DNA from: Uliginosibacterium sp.
GTDB lineage: Bacteria; Pseudomonadota; Gammaproteobacteria; Burkholderiales; Rhodocyclaceae
Assembly (NCBI GenBank): GCA_016718265.1
Contig: JADKDZ010000003.1
Span: forward strand, 396,643 to 460,642
Length of the DNA stretch: 64,000 nucleotides
Reading direction: 5' to 3'
The notes under the pieces were generated by a model. The model did not search any database, had not been told where the DNA came from, and was given only the letters and a program-made list of their open reading frames with translations. Positions 8,955-18,616 of this stretch are shown in pieces (the first letter of the stretch is position 1; the number at the start of each line of letters is the position of its first letter). A program made the position numbers and the translations under genes.

Positions 8955-9599
8955 ATGAACGTTACATCTCCTGCAGCCAGGTACCAGAGAGGCAATACCG
9001 TATCCGGGCTTTTGATCGGGCTATTGATCGGGATCCTGATCGCGGCGGGAATAGCGGCTTATATCAATTTTGGGCCCAAGCCCTTCGTGTTGCCCAAGCC
9101 GGACTCCTCGGCAAGCAAACCGCTTCAGAGTGCGCCCGCGGCGGGCGGAAATACCCCGATAGCCCTGCCAGGGAAGCCGGGTGATCGCCCTGTCACGACG
9201 ACGCAGACACCCGCCAGCAGTCAATCTGCCGCAGCAGAAGGCGAGAAAAGCAAGTTTGACTTCTACAAGATTCTGCCGGGCGGGGAAACTGCATCTGCTC
9301 CCGCACCTGCAAAACCAACCGAGACGCCGAGTGACAAGGTGGCGCTGCAAGCAGGGGCCTATCAAGATCCTTCCGAGGCCGACAACCTGAAAGCGCGGCT
9401 CGCAATGATGGGGGTAGAAGCCAAGGTGCAGCGTGTTGATCTGGGGGAGAAGGGGGTTTTCTATCGCGTTCGCCTCGGACCGTTTGATACGCCTGCTGAC
9501 GCCGACGAGATGCGCGCAAAACTTGCATCCGAAGGGATAGAAACCAGCGTCGTGAAGTCCAACCCCAAAGCCGCGGTAGCGGCGACTGCGAAACACTGA
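8955..9599 (+). CDS. SPOR-domain cell-envelope protein (FtsN-like)
   Basis: About 214 residues. A short cytoplasmic N-terminus is followed by one membrane segment (VSGLLIGLLIGILIAAGIAA), a Pro/Ala/Lys-rich linker, and a C-terminal SPOR domain (about 125-205, VALQAGAYQDPSEADNLKARL ... FYRVRLGPF). SPOR domains bind denuded septal peptidoglycan, so a role in division or septal wall remodelling is likely. A TTG two codons upstream could also start the frame, but the ATG at 8955 is preferred. A TATACT hexamer at 8923-8928 is a plausible -10 box. In betaproteobacteria this gene is often next to dsbA, as here. Confidence 0.88.
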   Translation: MNVTSPAARYQRGNTVSGLLIGLLIGILIAAGIAAYINFGPKPFVLPKPDSSASKPLQSAPAAGGNTPIALPGKPGDRPVTTTQTPASSQSAAAEGEKSKFDFYKILPGGETASAPAPAKPTETPSDKVALQAGAYQDPSEADNLKARLAMMGVEAKVQRVDLGEKGVFYRVRLGPFDTPADADEMRAKLASEGIETSVVKSNPKAAVAATAKH

Positions 9600-9619
9600 A
9601 CAGAACGGAGCGAGAAGGC

Positions 9620-10234
9620 ATGACTCGGAGAAACAGTCTCAAACAGTTGCTGGTAGTCCTTGCGTTGGGTTTTTTGGGTAGCGCACAGGCGGCAGCACCT
9701 GAAATCAAGACGATCAACCCACCGCAGCCGAGTGGGACGTCCAGCCAGATCGAAGTGCTGGAGTTCTTTTCCTACGCCTGCTCGCATTGTTACAGCCTCG
9801 ATCCGAAGTTGCGCAAGTGGGAAGCAGCACAGAAGAGTGATGTTGTCGTGAAGCGTGTGCCTGTCTCATTTGGCAGAGCCTCGTGGGCTGCCTTGGGGCG
9901 CATCTACACAACGCTGGAGGCGATGAAGCTTGCAGACAAGTTCGGCCCGGCCGTCTTTGATGCCATCCAGCAAGGGCAGGTGAAACTTCAGGACGAGAAG
10001 ACCCGTAATGAGTGGCTGGTGAAGACGGGCATCGACGTGAAGGCTTTCAACGATACCTGGCGCTCTTTCGGCGTCGAGTCCCTGAGCAGACGTTACGAAC
10101 AGTTGGCAGTGTCGTACAAGATTGATGGCGTGCCGACCTTGGCCGTGAATGGCAAATTCAAGGTCGTGGGCGACGATGACGAGACCCTGAAAGCGGTCGA
10201 TAGCCTGATCCAGAAGGCGCGCAACGGCAAGTGA
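9620..10234 (+). CDS. dsbA: Periplasmic thiol:disulfide oxidoreductase DsbA
   Basis: A 204-residue secreted protein with a signal peptide (basic MTRRNSLKQ then a hydrophobic stretch ending near SAQAA, residue about 25). The thioredoxin-fold active site is CSHC within FFSYACSHCYSLDP, and the cis-Pro loop is GVPTLAVNG. It introduces disulfide bonds into exported proteins, recycled by DsbB. It follows the SPOR gene by 20 bases and its stop overlaps the GTG start of the next gene, so the three genes likely form one transcript. Confidence 0.93.
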   Translation: MTRRNSLKQLLVVLALGFLGSAQAAAPEIKTINPPQPSGTSSQIEVLEFFSYACSHCYSLDPKLRKWEAAQKSDVVVKRVPVSFGRASWAALGRIYTTLEAMKLADKFGPAVFDAIQQGQVKLQDEKTRNEWLVKTGIDVKAFNDTWRSFGVESLSRRYEQLAVSYKIDGVPTLAVNGKFKVVGDDDETLKAVDSLIQKARNGK

Positions 10235-11001
10235 CCGCCCCGAAAATCTGGATTACGGGAGCCTCAAGCGGGATCGGGCAGGCTTTCGCGCACCATTACG
10301 CGACGCGCGGTGCGACGCTGGGCTTGGTTGCACGTCGCGTCGGTGTGCTTGACGCGCTGGCCGCGCGGCTGCCCGGTACACACGCTGTCTATGCCGCCGA
10401 CGTGTGCCAGCCGGAGTCATTGGCCGCGGCGGCAGCGGATTTTTGCAATCGCTTCGGCGTTCCGGACATCGTGATCGCCAACGCCGGCGTGTCCGTCGGG
10501 ACGCTCACGGAAGAGCGCGACGACTATGAAGCGTTTGAGACCGTTTTCCTGACCAATGTGCTCGGCATGGTGGCGAGTTTTCGTCCATTCGTGGCCGACA
10601 TGCGCCGTCGCGGATCCGGGCAACTCGTGGGAATCTCGTCGGTAGCCGGTGTGCGGGGCCTCCCCGGGGCTGGCGCCTACAGTGCCTCGAAAGCGGCCGT
10701 CAGCCGTTACCTTGAGAGCTTGCGGGTCGAGTTGCGGCACTCGGGTGTCAAGGTGACCGAGATCCGGCCGGGGTTCATCCGTACGCCCATGACGGACGTG
10801 AATCCCTACCGGATGCCGTTTCTTCTGGAGGTGGACGACGCCGTGCGCCGTTTTGCGGCGGCGATTGACCGTGGGGTGTCGCAGGCGACGATTCCCTGGC
10901 AGATGGCTGTGGTGGCGAAGCTGCTGCCTCTCGTGCCCAATACCTTGTATGACCGTTACGCCGCGCGGGCACGCAGAAAGCCTCGAAGACTCGAGGGTTG
11001 A
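10231..11001 (+). CDS. Short-chain dehydrogenase/reductase (SDR)
   Basis: A 256-residue classical SDR with a GTG start overlapping the dsbA stop (GTGA). The NAD(P)-binding motif is ITGASSGIGQ (residues 8-17), then IANAGVS, the catalytic Ser in GISSVAG, and YSASKAAVS carrying the Tyr and Lys. The substrate cannot be told from sequence. The C-terminal 30 residues are basic and hydrophobic (VVAKLLPLVPNTLYDRYAAR), as in SDRs that touch membranes. It converges with the histidine kinase gene 26 bases downstream. Confidence 0.9.
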   Translation: MTAPKIWITGASSGIGQAFAHHYATRGATLGLVARRVGVLDALAARLPGTHAVYAADVCQPESLAAAAADFCNRFGVPDIVIANAGVSVGTLTEERDDYEAFETVFLTNVLGMVASFRPFVADMRRRGSGQLVGISSVAGVRGLPGAGAYSASKAAVSRYLESLRVELRHSGVKVTEIRPGFIRTPMTDVNPYRMPFLLEVDDAVRRFAAAIDRGVSQATIPWQMAVVAKLLPLVPNTLYDRYAARARRKPRRLEG

Positions 11002-11027
11002 GCGCTTGTTCGGGCGCAGACTCTCCT

Positions 11028-14000
11028 TCAGGCTTGTGGGGCCTTGCGGGGAAGTGTGAGCGTGAAGGTTGCCCCTGCCTGTTCTGCACTCTCAACGTGA
11101 ATTGTCCCGCCCAGAATCCCGGTCACGATGTTGTGCACGATATTCAGGCCCAGACCAGATCCTTCTCTTCCGAGCTTGGTGGTAAAGAACGGGTCAAAAA
11201 TACGCTTCAGGTTGGCGGCTGAAATGCCACAGCCATTGTCATGGCATGAAAGCGTGATGCTTCCATCGTCCAGCACCGCTGCGCTGAGGGTGATCAGGCC
11301 TTCATCCTGAGCGTCGAAGGCGTGAAGTACCGCATTATTGAGCAGGTTGGTAATGACCTGCCCGAGCGGGCCCGGATAGCTGTCCAGGCTGATGCCAGCC
11401 GGGATCCGGGTTTCGATGGTGTGAGAGGTCTTTCTGAACACCGGGTGCATGGTGACGATGATTTCGTTGACCACTTCCGCCAGATCAAACTCCCGGCGCT
11501 GGGAGCTGGTCTGATCCACCGCTACCTGCTTGAACGAAGTGATGAGCTCTGCGGCGCGTTGAAGATTTCGGATCAGAATATCTGAGGCATAAGTTGTTTC
11601 ATCAACATGCTCATCGAGTACAGACTTACGCAAGCCTGCTGAGATCTTCTGCCTGAAATCTCGATTCATGTCGCGTAACGTGGTTGCGACGATGAGACTA
11701 TTGCCAATCGGCGTATTGAGTTCATGCGCGATCCCGGCTACCAGTGAGCCGAGAGCGGCAAGCTTCTCTGAGCGGACCAGTTCCTCCAGGGTTCGCCGCA
11801 GATGGTCCAGTGTTTTCTCCAGCTCTGCGTTGGCATTCGCCAGATCGCGCGTCCGATCTTTTACACGCTGTTCCAGAGAGAAATTGAGCTCCTTGACCTG
11901 GCGTTGCGCGTCCTGAAGTTGCGTGATGTCGACAATTGCGATGAGCTGACATTCCTCGTCGTTGAGGCTGATTTTTCGCGCATACAACTGGCAGTCTCTC
12001 GGCTCGCCAGTGGTGGCGACCAGGCGCAGATCGGCACTCGCGTTATCTTTGTTCTCGTCCAGCATCGTGGCCAGCCAGGCCCGGAAGTCTTGCCCGCCGT
12101 TGAGCGCCGGGCTGGTCTCCAGGTGGGCTTCGATATCGCCAAATGCGCTGCGGAAAGACGGGTTGCGGTTCACACAGTGACCGTCCGTGCGCCGGAAAAG
12201 CGCCAACGGGATAGGGGAACTCTGGAAGATCGAAGAGAATCGCAGCTCACTGTCTTGCAGTGCTTCCAGCGTTTGCTGCCGAGAGAGTTCTGCGCCCGCC
12301 CGAGAGGCACCGATCTGTGCGAGAGATTGCACTTCTTCCAGATTCCCGGGTGGTGCGCTGAAGAAGAGCGCCAGATGGCCCACGACATTATGCTGTGGGT
12401 CCAGGATAGGCTCTGCCACCAGGGTCTCATAAGCCAGTACCGAGCGGAGGATGATGTCATCATCCTGGTGCTGCTTGGCATGCGATACGTAGATCTGTGA
12501 GCTGGCACTTTCGATGGCCGACGCAATCGTCTTGTCTTTCGGGTAGGACCCGATCAGCAGGTTCGTTGTGCTGGTACCCCAGGTGCAGCACACATCAATG
12601 CTTACTTCGTCGTGCAGGGCGACGTAAGCGCCGCATGCCCCGGCGCCGCGCGCCACGATGCTCTGAATCTGCTCCAGGAACAGTCGGGGGTCGTGGGCGG
12701 CGCTAATCCGGGCGATGTTGTGCAGGGCGTCCGATATCGTGTGACGGTTGGTCACGTCAGTCATGACAACGACCCATTGCTGCAATTTTCCCTGCTCATC
12801 GCGGATGGGTTGCAGATCGATGGCCACCCAGTAGGCCTTGCCCGATGGGCTGCGGCAGGGCAATTCAGCTATCGACTGCGTCTGCTCCGAGGCAAAGGCC
12901 TGTGAGATGGCGGCCAGTCGGGTCACGGCGTCAGCATTACCTCCACCCAACAAGTCAGGGAGCTCGCTGCCGATCGGGTTCGTCCCCGGGGCCAGGCTGC
13001 GCTCGGCAAAGGCCCGGTTGAACCAGATGATTGAGCCGATTGAATCGGTCAGTACCACCAGATTGGTGGTCATCCGGACCACCGTGGCCAGGCGCCGGAT
13101 TTCATCGTCGGCGTGCTGACGCTCGGTGATGTCTTCTACTACCGCAACAATCCGCTGCGCTTTCCCTTTGCTGTCACGGATGGTGTTGTTGTACCACTGG
13201 CAGACGATGGTGTTGCCATCAGCCCGACTATTCTTTTGCTTGTCGAGCGGTGCGCTTGGCACGTCTTCGTCATCGGATGGCTGAAGTGCTGTGTCGTTGT
13301 GACGGCTGTTCAGCATGCTGACGGATCGGCCCAGGACCTCTTCGCGATGCCAGCCAAAGATGCGAACCGCAGCCTCATTCCAGTCAAGAATATGCCATTC
13401 AAGATCAAACTCAATTACCGCCAGCGGACTTTGATCGACCAAGGCACGCAGGCGTTGCTCACGATCCCGCAAAGCCGACTCCACCCGCATCCGCTCACGC
13501 AGGTCAACCTCCAGTGTGCGATTCTTCTGTTCCAGCGTGCGGAACAGGTTCTGCAATGCAAGCCGAGTGATTTCAAGCTGTGCCTCAACCTCCCCGATCT
13601 CATCGCGGCAAAGCGGCACAATGGTGGCACTCAACTCCCCTTCGGCGAGTTGCTTGGCCTCGTGCGACAGACGCTTGAGCGGGCGCCCGACGCGATAGTG
13701 CAATACCGCCAGGATCAGGCAGGCGCTGAACAACAACTGCAAGACGAGTGCGCCTGCGAGAGATACCAGCTGCGCACCGAAGCCCGAGGTAAACACCTCG
13801 TCGGACATTTCGAGGCGGACTCTCCCGATGACGGCGCCACGGTGCAGCACTTCACGCTCGATGTTGTAGATTTTTCCCACCCGCCGCTCGGCCTCTTCAC
13901 GAAAGACAAAGCGCCCGAGTTGCGGGTCCAGTACTTCGACAGAGACCAGCGGCGCATCCTTCATGACGGCTTCGGCCAGTGCGGCAGCAGACTCGCTGTC

Positions 14001-14198
14001 GATCGCCCACAGACTCTCGCGAACTCCCAGAGCAAGGACGTCGGCATTGTGCTGCAAGGATTGCGTGATCTCGCGGTCCAGGCTGTCGTAGTAGAACAAG
14101 CGCGTCAGATAGGCGCCGACGAGGAGCGCCGGGACGAGGACACCAAGCAGCACAGCGGAAACCAGTGCCTGCCTGATGGTCACGTTCATTTTCGACAC
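11028..14198 (-). CDS. Multi-PAS/GAF membrane sensor histidine kinase
   Basis: A 1056-residue kinase. Order: TM1 (about 10-32), periplasmic loop of roughly 110 residues, TM2 (about 143-166), HAMP (RVGRPLKRLSHEAKQLAEGEL), PAS (about 250-355, ending VVEDITERQ), PAS (about 370-480), a GAF-like region (about 490-630), a third PAS-like region (about 650-765), a coiled coil, then the HisKA box IAHELNTPIGNS with the phospho-accepting His, and HATPase_c with NLLNNAVLHAF, DNGCGI and GSGLGL. It starts 25 bases downstream of the regulator gene on the same strand, so the two probably form a two-component pair. The signal is unknown. Confidence 0.92.
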   Translation of the reverse strand: MSKMNVTIRQALVSAVLLGVLVPALLVGAYLTRLFYYDSLDREITQSLQHNADVLALGVRESLWAIDSESAAALAEAVMKDAPLVSVEVLDPQLGRFVFREEAERRVGKIYNIEREVLHRGAVIGRVRLEMSDEVFTSGFGAQLVSLAGALVLQLLFSACLILAVLHYRVGRPLKRLSHEAKQLAEGELSATIVPLCRDEIGEVEAQLEITRLALQNLFRTLEQKNRTLEVDLRERMRVESALRDREQRLRALVDQSPLAVIEFDLEWHILDWNEAAVRIFGWHREEVLGRSVSMLNSRHNDTALQPSDDEDVPSAPLDKQKNSRADGNTIVCQWYNNTIRDSKGKAQRIVAVVEDITERQHADDEIRRLATVVRMTTNLVVLTDSIGSIIWFNRAFAERSLAPGTNPIGSELPDLLGGGNADAVTRLAAISQAFASEQTQSIAELPCRSPSGKAYWVAIDLQPIRDEQGKLQQWVVVMTDVTNRHTISDALHNIARISAAHDPRLFLEQIQSIVARGAGACGAYVALHDEVSIDVCCTWGTSTTNLLIGSYPKDKTIASAIESASSQIYVSHAKQHQDDDIILRSVLAYETLVAEPILDPQHNVVGHLALFFSAPPGNLEEVQSLAQIGASRAGAELSRQQTLEALQDSELRFSSIFQSSPIPLALFRRTDGHCVNRNPSFRSAFGDIEAHLETSPALNGGQDFRAWLATMLDENKDNASADLRLVATTGEPRDCQLYARKISLNDEECQLIAIVDITQLQDAQRQVKELNFSLEQRVKDRTRDLANANAELEKTLDHLRRTLEELVRSEKLAALGSLVAGIAHELNTPIGNSLIVATTLRDMNRDFRQKISAGLRKSVLDEHVDETTYASDILIRNLQRAAELITSFKQVAVDQTSSQRREFDLAEVVNEIIVTMHPVFRKTSHTIETRIPAGISLDSYPGPLGQVITNLLNNAVLHAFDAQDEGLITLSAAVLDDGSITLSCHDNGCGISAANLKRIFDPFFTTKLGREGSGLGLNIVHNIVTGILGGTIHVESAEQAGATFTLTLPRKAPQA

Positions 14199-14223
14199 CT
14201 TGCCCTCCCTGTCTGTGCGGCGA

Positions 14224-16509
14224 TCACTGGGGCGGTGCCGTTTCCGGCGGGTTGATCAGGGCCATGCCGGCCCCTTTACCCAGCCATTCGAGCAGTGCGT
14301 GGGGCTCGATCGGACGACAGTAGAGGAAGCCCTGTGCTTCGTCGCAGCCCAAGGCCTTGAGCGTCTCGGCCTGCGCGGCGGTTTCCACGCCTTCGGCAAT
14401 GACCGAGAGGCCGAGCTTGTGCCCCAGGTCGATTACCAGCTCCGGGATGCGGCGTGCGCGTTCGTCGCTCGCGATATCCACGATGAAGCCCCGGTCGATC
14501 TTGAGCCGGTCGACTTGCAGGCGTTGCAGATAGGACAGGGACGAGAAGCCCGTGCCGAAATCGTCCACGGCGACCCGCACACCGAGACCCTTCATGGTCT
14601 CCAGCGTGCGACCCAGAAAATCGATCTCTTCCATGGCTACCGATTCCGTGATCTCTAGTTCGATCAGAGTTGGGTCCACGCCGCTATCGGCCAGGGCTGA
14701 TTGCACGGAAGCGATGAAGCGCGGATGGCGGAACTGGGCGACGGAAATATTGATGGCCATACTGATGCCCGGGAAGCCCTTGCGCGAGAGCTCTGCCTGC
14801 TGGAAACAGGCCATTCTCAACACCCACTCACCGATGCCAATGATCATGCCCGAGTGCTCGGCGATCGGAATGAAGCGGCTGGGCTCGATCAGGCGGCCGT
14901 CTTCCGAGCGCCAGCGCAGCAAGGCTTCAATGCCGCAGACCTTGCTCGTCGAGAGATCGATTTGCGGCTGGTAGACGAGGAACAGACGCTGGCGTTCGAT
15001 CGCAACCCGCAAGGATTGCAGCAAGCGCGAGCGCTCGCGGATTTCCAGCGCCATGTCGCGGGTGAAGAACGCATACTCCCCGCGGTGATGGGTTTTGGCC
15101 CGGCGCAGGGCGAGGTAGGCGTTCTTCAAGGCTTCTGCACCATCGCCATCGACGTCCACCAGATGCGCGATGCCCATGGTGACGGAGAGCACGACGTCTT
15201 GCCCGTGCAGCACAAACGGGGCGCGGAAAATCGCTTGCAGGTTGGCCGGGAGCAGTAGCTCGATCTGGCCGAGCACAGCAAAGGTGTCGGCGGCCAGTCT
15301 GGCCAGGTTGCACTGGCTGCCGAGGGTCGTGCGCATTCGGGCGGCGACAGCCTTGAGCAGGTCGTCTCCGTACTGGTGGCCCAGTGCGTCATTGGTGTCC
15401 GCAAACCCGTCGATGTCGATCAGCGCCAAGGTATAGCGGCCACGCTCGCCGCCCAGCAGACGCTCATCCAGTTTATTGATCAGGCTGCGGCGGTTGGGAA
15501 GGGTGGTGAGCGAATCAAAGTAGGCGAAGTCATGCAGCTGCGAGAAGAGCAGGGTGTTTTCAAGCCCGATCGAGATATTTGAGCAGAACACCTCCAGCAA
15601 CTGCCGGCTGGCGTCATCGATATTGATCGCGGAGTCCAGATAGGCCGCCATGTTGCGCTGGGTGCGGCTGCCAAAGAACAGTACGGTGTACTGTTCCGAA
15701 AACACGTGCTGCCCTTTGTCCAGACAGGCGATCAGGGCGTGCTTGACGCGATCTTCATGGATGTCGTCAAGCGGCATGTTGATCATGTCGGCATAACGGC
15801 CCGCCGCAGCGATGACCAGGGTGCCGTCGCTCGGCGCCGGGCTTAGCTCGGGCGGGCGTTGCACACAGATCAGCCCCTCGGGTTGCACGCCGAGGAGGGC
15901 GGCCATCTGGGTGATGACACCGGCGGCGAAGTTGCGGATGCCGGAGAGCGCGAGCAGTTCGCCCGTGGCGTGCACGATCATGTCCAGACCACGGCGACTG
16001 GTGTTGATGGTGCGGATCTGGCGGTAGGAGCGGATTGCCGAAGTCAGCGTCGTAAACAGCTTGTTACGGGTGAGCTCGGACTTGGTCTTGTAATCGTTGA
16101 TGTCGTAGTCGCGAATCGCGTCCATCTCTGGCGCATAGCCGGGCTGCCCGGTGCGCAGGATGATGCGCGTCTCGCTCATCTTGAATTCATTGCGGATCGT
16201 GTGGACGAGCTGCAAGCCGGAATCTTCCTGCTCCATGACGACGTCGAGCAGGATGACGGCGATATCCGGCGGACTGGCCAGGATTTCACGTGCCTGCGCT
16301 GCGGAGTCCGCATGCAGGAAAACCAGCGGGCACCCCAGTATTTCGGTGCCGCGCAGCGCAAACGTGGTTGTGGTGTGAACGTCCGGGTCGTCGTCGACGA
16401 TCAGCACGTTCCAGGGCGGGCGTTTTTGTTCGGTCTTGACGACAGTCGTCAGGCCGCTTCCGGCTTCGTCGGCGAACACCAACTCGTCGTCAAGGGCTTT
16501 ATTCACCAC
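14224..16509 (-). CDS. Response regulator, REC-DUF3369-GGDEF-EAL (c-di-GMP phosphodiesterase)
   Basis: A 761-residue regulator. The receiver domain starts around residue 33 (WNVLIVDDDPDVH) with the phospho-acceptor Asp in VILLDVVME. A DUF3369 segment follows (about 170-310). The GGDEF domain (about 335-480) has IDIDGFADTNDALGHQYGDDLL, but its signature loop reads LARLAADTF, so the active-site GGDEF is lost. The EAL domain (about 505-745) keeps EALLRW, LEITESV, DDFGTGFSSLSYL, LKIDRGFI and AEGVET, so it should be an active c-di-GMP phosphodiesterase. It is the first gene of an operon with the multi-PAS kinase. Confidence 0.92.
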   Translation of the reverse strand: MVNKALDDELVFADEAGSGLTTVVKTEQKRPPWNVLIVDDDPDVHTTTTFALRGTEILGCPLVFLHADSAAQAREILASPPDIAVILLDVVMEQEDSGLQLVHTIRNEFKMSETRIILRTGQPGYAPEMDAIRDYDINDYKTKSELTRNKLFTTLTSAIRSYRQIRTINTSRRGLDMIVHATGELLALSGIRNFAAGVITQMAALLGVQPEGLICVQRPPELSPAPSDGTLVIAAAGRYADMINMPLDDIHEDRVKHALIACLDKGQHVFSEQYTVLFFGSRTQRNMAAYLDSAINIDDASRQLLEVFCSNISIGLENTLLFSQLHDFAYFDSLTTLPNRRSLINKLDERLLGGERGRYTLALIDIDGFADTNDALGHQYGDDLLKAVAARMRTTLGSQCNLARLAADTFAVLGQIELLLPANLQAIFRAPFVLHGQDVVLSVTMGIAHLVDVDGDGAEALKNAYLALRRAKTHHRGEYAFFTRDMALEIRERSRLLQSLRVAIERQRLFLVYQPQIDLSTSKVCGIEALLRWRSEDGRLIEPSRFIPIAEHSGMIIGIGEWVLRMACFQQAELSRKGFPGISMAINISVAQFRHPRFIASVQSALADSGVDPTLIELEITESVAMEEIDFLGRTLETMKGLGVRVAVDDFGTGFSSLSYLQRLQVDRLKIDRGFIVDIASDERARRIPELVIDLGHKLGLSVIAEGVETAAQAETLKALGCDEAQGFLYCRPIEPHALLEWLGKGAGMALINPPETAPPQ

Positions 16510-16741
16510 GATTGTGCCTCCCAGATGTCAGTGCGCCCCTTTCCGCGGAGCGACTCCATGTTTTTACGACAGCAGGCTTCCCAGGCTTGAATGAAATCGA
16601 CACGAGAATCGCACCCCAGCGCGCGATTCCCGTGCAATGGACTATAGGCTGCTTGGGGCGGCGAAACGTGGCCGGAGCGCAACGCTTCGCCGCGTTGCAC
16701 ACAAGTTTGCCCTTATGGACGGGCGGATCGGGGCGGCGGGC

Positions 16742-16766
16742 CTGAGCCCAGCCCCGTCGGGCTCAG
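16742..16766 (-). terminator. Hairpin at the 3' end of lysA
   Basis: Perfect 8-base arms (CTGAGCCC at 16742-16749, GGGCTCAG at 16759-16766) with a 9-base loop. The hairpin overlaps the lysA stop codon. There is no T-run after it on the minus strand, so it may stabilise the 3' end or need Rho. The 253 bases between lysA and the regulator gene hold no other feature I can support. Confidence 0.4.
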
Positions 16767-18004
16767 ACGGTTTCCAGCGCCAGCAATTCGGCCATCGTCT
16801 GGTTGCGGCGGATCAGCCGCGTGGTGCTGCCCTCGATCAGCACCTCGGCGATCAAGGGCCGGCTGTTATAGGTGGACGACATGGCCGCCCCGTAGGCGCC
16901 GGTGTCGTGCAAAACCAGCAGATCGCCGACGTGCGCGGCGGGCAGAGGGCGGGTTTCCACAATGCCCCCTTCACCCTGTGTGAAAACGTCGCCGGATTCG
17001 CAGAGCGGCCCGGCCACAACGGTGTCGCGAAGCGGACGTGTCGAGACATCCGAACCGTCACGCGGGACGATGCTGATGGCGTGGTAGCTGCCGTACATGG
17101 AGGGGCGCACCAGCTCGGTAAAACCCGCGTCGACCAGCACAAAGTGGTTGTTGCCGACATCCTTGGTGGCGCGGACCTCGGTAAGCAGCATGCCCGATTC
17201 GGCGACGAGATAGCGTCCAGGCTCGATCTCCAGGTTCACCGCGTGGCCGAGATGGGCTTCCACCGCCTTGCGCGCGGCGTCCCACAGGCCGAAATAGTGC
17301 GCCGTGTCGATCACCGGATCGTCCTCGCGGTAGGGAATCGACAGGCCGCCGCCGGCCGAGATCGCCTCGATGTCTTGCCCGGCACGCTTGACCAGATCGA
17401 CCATCGCGCCACAGACCTGCTGCAAGTGGCGGTAGTCGACGCCAGAGCCGATGTGCATGTGCAGGCCAACGAGCTTCAAGCCGTAGTGCGCGATCACCGC
17501 CAGCGCCGCGGGCAGGTCGCTGTGCCAGATGCCGTGCTTGCTGTGCTCGCCACCGGTATTGGTCTTGTTGCTGTGGCCATGGCCAAAGCCTGGGTTGATG
17601 CGCAGCCAGACGCGATGGCCCGGTGCCTTCTCGCCCAGCTGGTGCAGCATGTCGATCGAGCCGGCGTTCATCGGGATCTCGTTCGCGATCACCAGCGCCA
17701 GCGTTTCTTCGGTGGCGAGGTCGGCCGTGAACACGATCTCGCTCTTGCCCTGCTTCGAGCTGAAGCCGGCGGCCAGCGCACGGGTGATTTCGCCCGGCGA
17801 GACCGCGTCGACGGCCACGCCCTGCTCGCGCATCAGGCGCAGGATGTGGGTGTTCGAGCAGGCCTTCTGCGCAAAGCGGATGGTGTCGAACGCCTTCAGC
17901 GCGGCAATTCGCGCGCGAATGGTCTCGGCCTCATACACCCACACCGGGGTGCCATAGTCCGCTGCGATGTTCCGGATCAAGGCGAGGTCCAGCTTCTTTT
18001 TCAT
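16763..18004 (-). CDS. lysA: Diaminopimelate decarboxylase
   Basis: A 413-residue PLP enzyme of the alanine racemase fold that converts meso-diaminopimelate to lysine, the last step of lysine synthesis. The PLP Lys is in FAQKACSN (around residue 46), followed by VDAVSPGEI, HMHIGSG, the glycine-rich SAGGGLSIPY, EPGRYLV and, near the end, LLVLHDTGAYGAAMSS. The length fits the E. coli-type enzyme. It lies 30 bases downstream of a small secreted protein gene on the same strand and is divergent from lysR, whose product activates lysA in E. coli. Confidence 0.94.
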   Translation of the reverse strand: MKKKLDLALIRNIAADYGTPVWVYEAETIRARIAALKAFDTIRFAQKACSNTHILRLMREQGVAVDAVSPGEITRALAAGFSSKQGKSEIVFTADLATEETLALVIANEIPMNAGSIDMLHQLGEKAPGHRVWLRINPGFGHGHSNKTNTGGEHSKHGIWHSDLPAALAVIAHYGLKLVGLHMHIGSGVDYRHLQQVCGAMVDLVKRAGQDIEAISAGGGLSIPYREDDPVIDTAHYFGLWDAARKAVEAHLGHAVNLEIEPGRYLVAESGMLLTEVRATKDVGNNHFVLVDAGFTELVRPSMYGSYHAISIVPRDGSDVSTRPLRDTVVAGPLCESGDVFTQGEGGIVETRPLPAAHVGDLLVLHDTGAYGAAMSSTYNSRPLIAEVLIEGSTTRLIRRNQTMAELLALETV

Positions 18005-18034
18005 ATCAGGCTTCCTGTCGATGAGCGTTGCGAT

Positions 18035-18568
18035 TTATTCGGCCGCGGCGCCGATGAAGATCTTCTCGACGCGGCCCTGATTGAGGTGAAAGATCATGCC
18101 GCCATACACGGAGCCGGCAACAAAGGTTGCGTTGGCCTCGCTCTCCGGCTTGTTCCAGACCGTCTTGTAGGCCTTCTCGACCGCCTGGGCCGTGCTGCCG
18201 ATCTGGATGCCACGGCGTGTCGCGCCGGCAAACGGCGCTTCCACGGTGATCATGCCCACCGTTTTCGGCGCACTCTTGGTGTCTGACACCATGTCGAGTT
18301 CCACGCCGCAGCCAGGGAAGCTCCACGCCTGGTGCCGTCCGCCGTCCGCGCCCCAGACGCGATCTTTGCCCTTCTTGACCGGGCAGCTGAGCAGTTTCAA
18401 GACCTCCGTGCCGGCGAGGCCGATGCGCAGCCCGCCAACATGGTCGGTTTTCATGAGTTCAAAGCCGGCATCCGCCAGCTTGTCTTCGGCGTTTGGCTCG
18501 GCAGCGAACGCCGCCGTGCTGGCCAGGCCGCACAGCAGAACCTTCGTGAGTACAGTCTTCAGTGTCAT
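18035..18568 (-). CDS. Secreted protein of unknown function upstream of lysA
   Basis: A 177-residue protein with a clear signal peptide (MTLKTVLTKVLLCGLASTAAFA, cleavage near residue 22). The mature part contains two Cys residues (LLSCPVK and FPGCGVEL) that could pair in the periplasm, and IGLAGTEVLKLL and IQIGSTAQAVEKAYK repeats of a similar kind. The start is taken at 18568 because the signal peptide begins there; the frame continues upstream but would run into the divergent lysR. I do not recognise the family. Its position between lysR and lysA suggests co-transcription with lysA. Confidence 0.75.
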   Translation of the reverse strand: MTLKTVLTKVLLCGLASTAAFAAEPNAEDKLADAGFELMKTDHVGGLRIGLAGTEVLKLLSCPVKKGKDRVWGADGGRHQAWSFPGCGVELDMVSDTKSAPKTVGMITVEAPFAGATRRGIQIGSTAQAVEKAYKTVWNKPESEANATFVAGSVYGGMIFHLNQGRVEKIFIGAAAE

Positions 18569-18616
18569 GTTTTTTATCCTCTGTAGGGGTGGTGCTTTAC
18601 AGAGCATGCCCGAGTT

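Noticed and set aside
16637..18286. 549-codon plus-strand frame opposite lysA
   Set aside because: Long only because of GC-rich third positions; lysA on the other strand carries all PLP-enzyme motifs.
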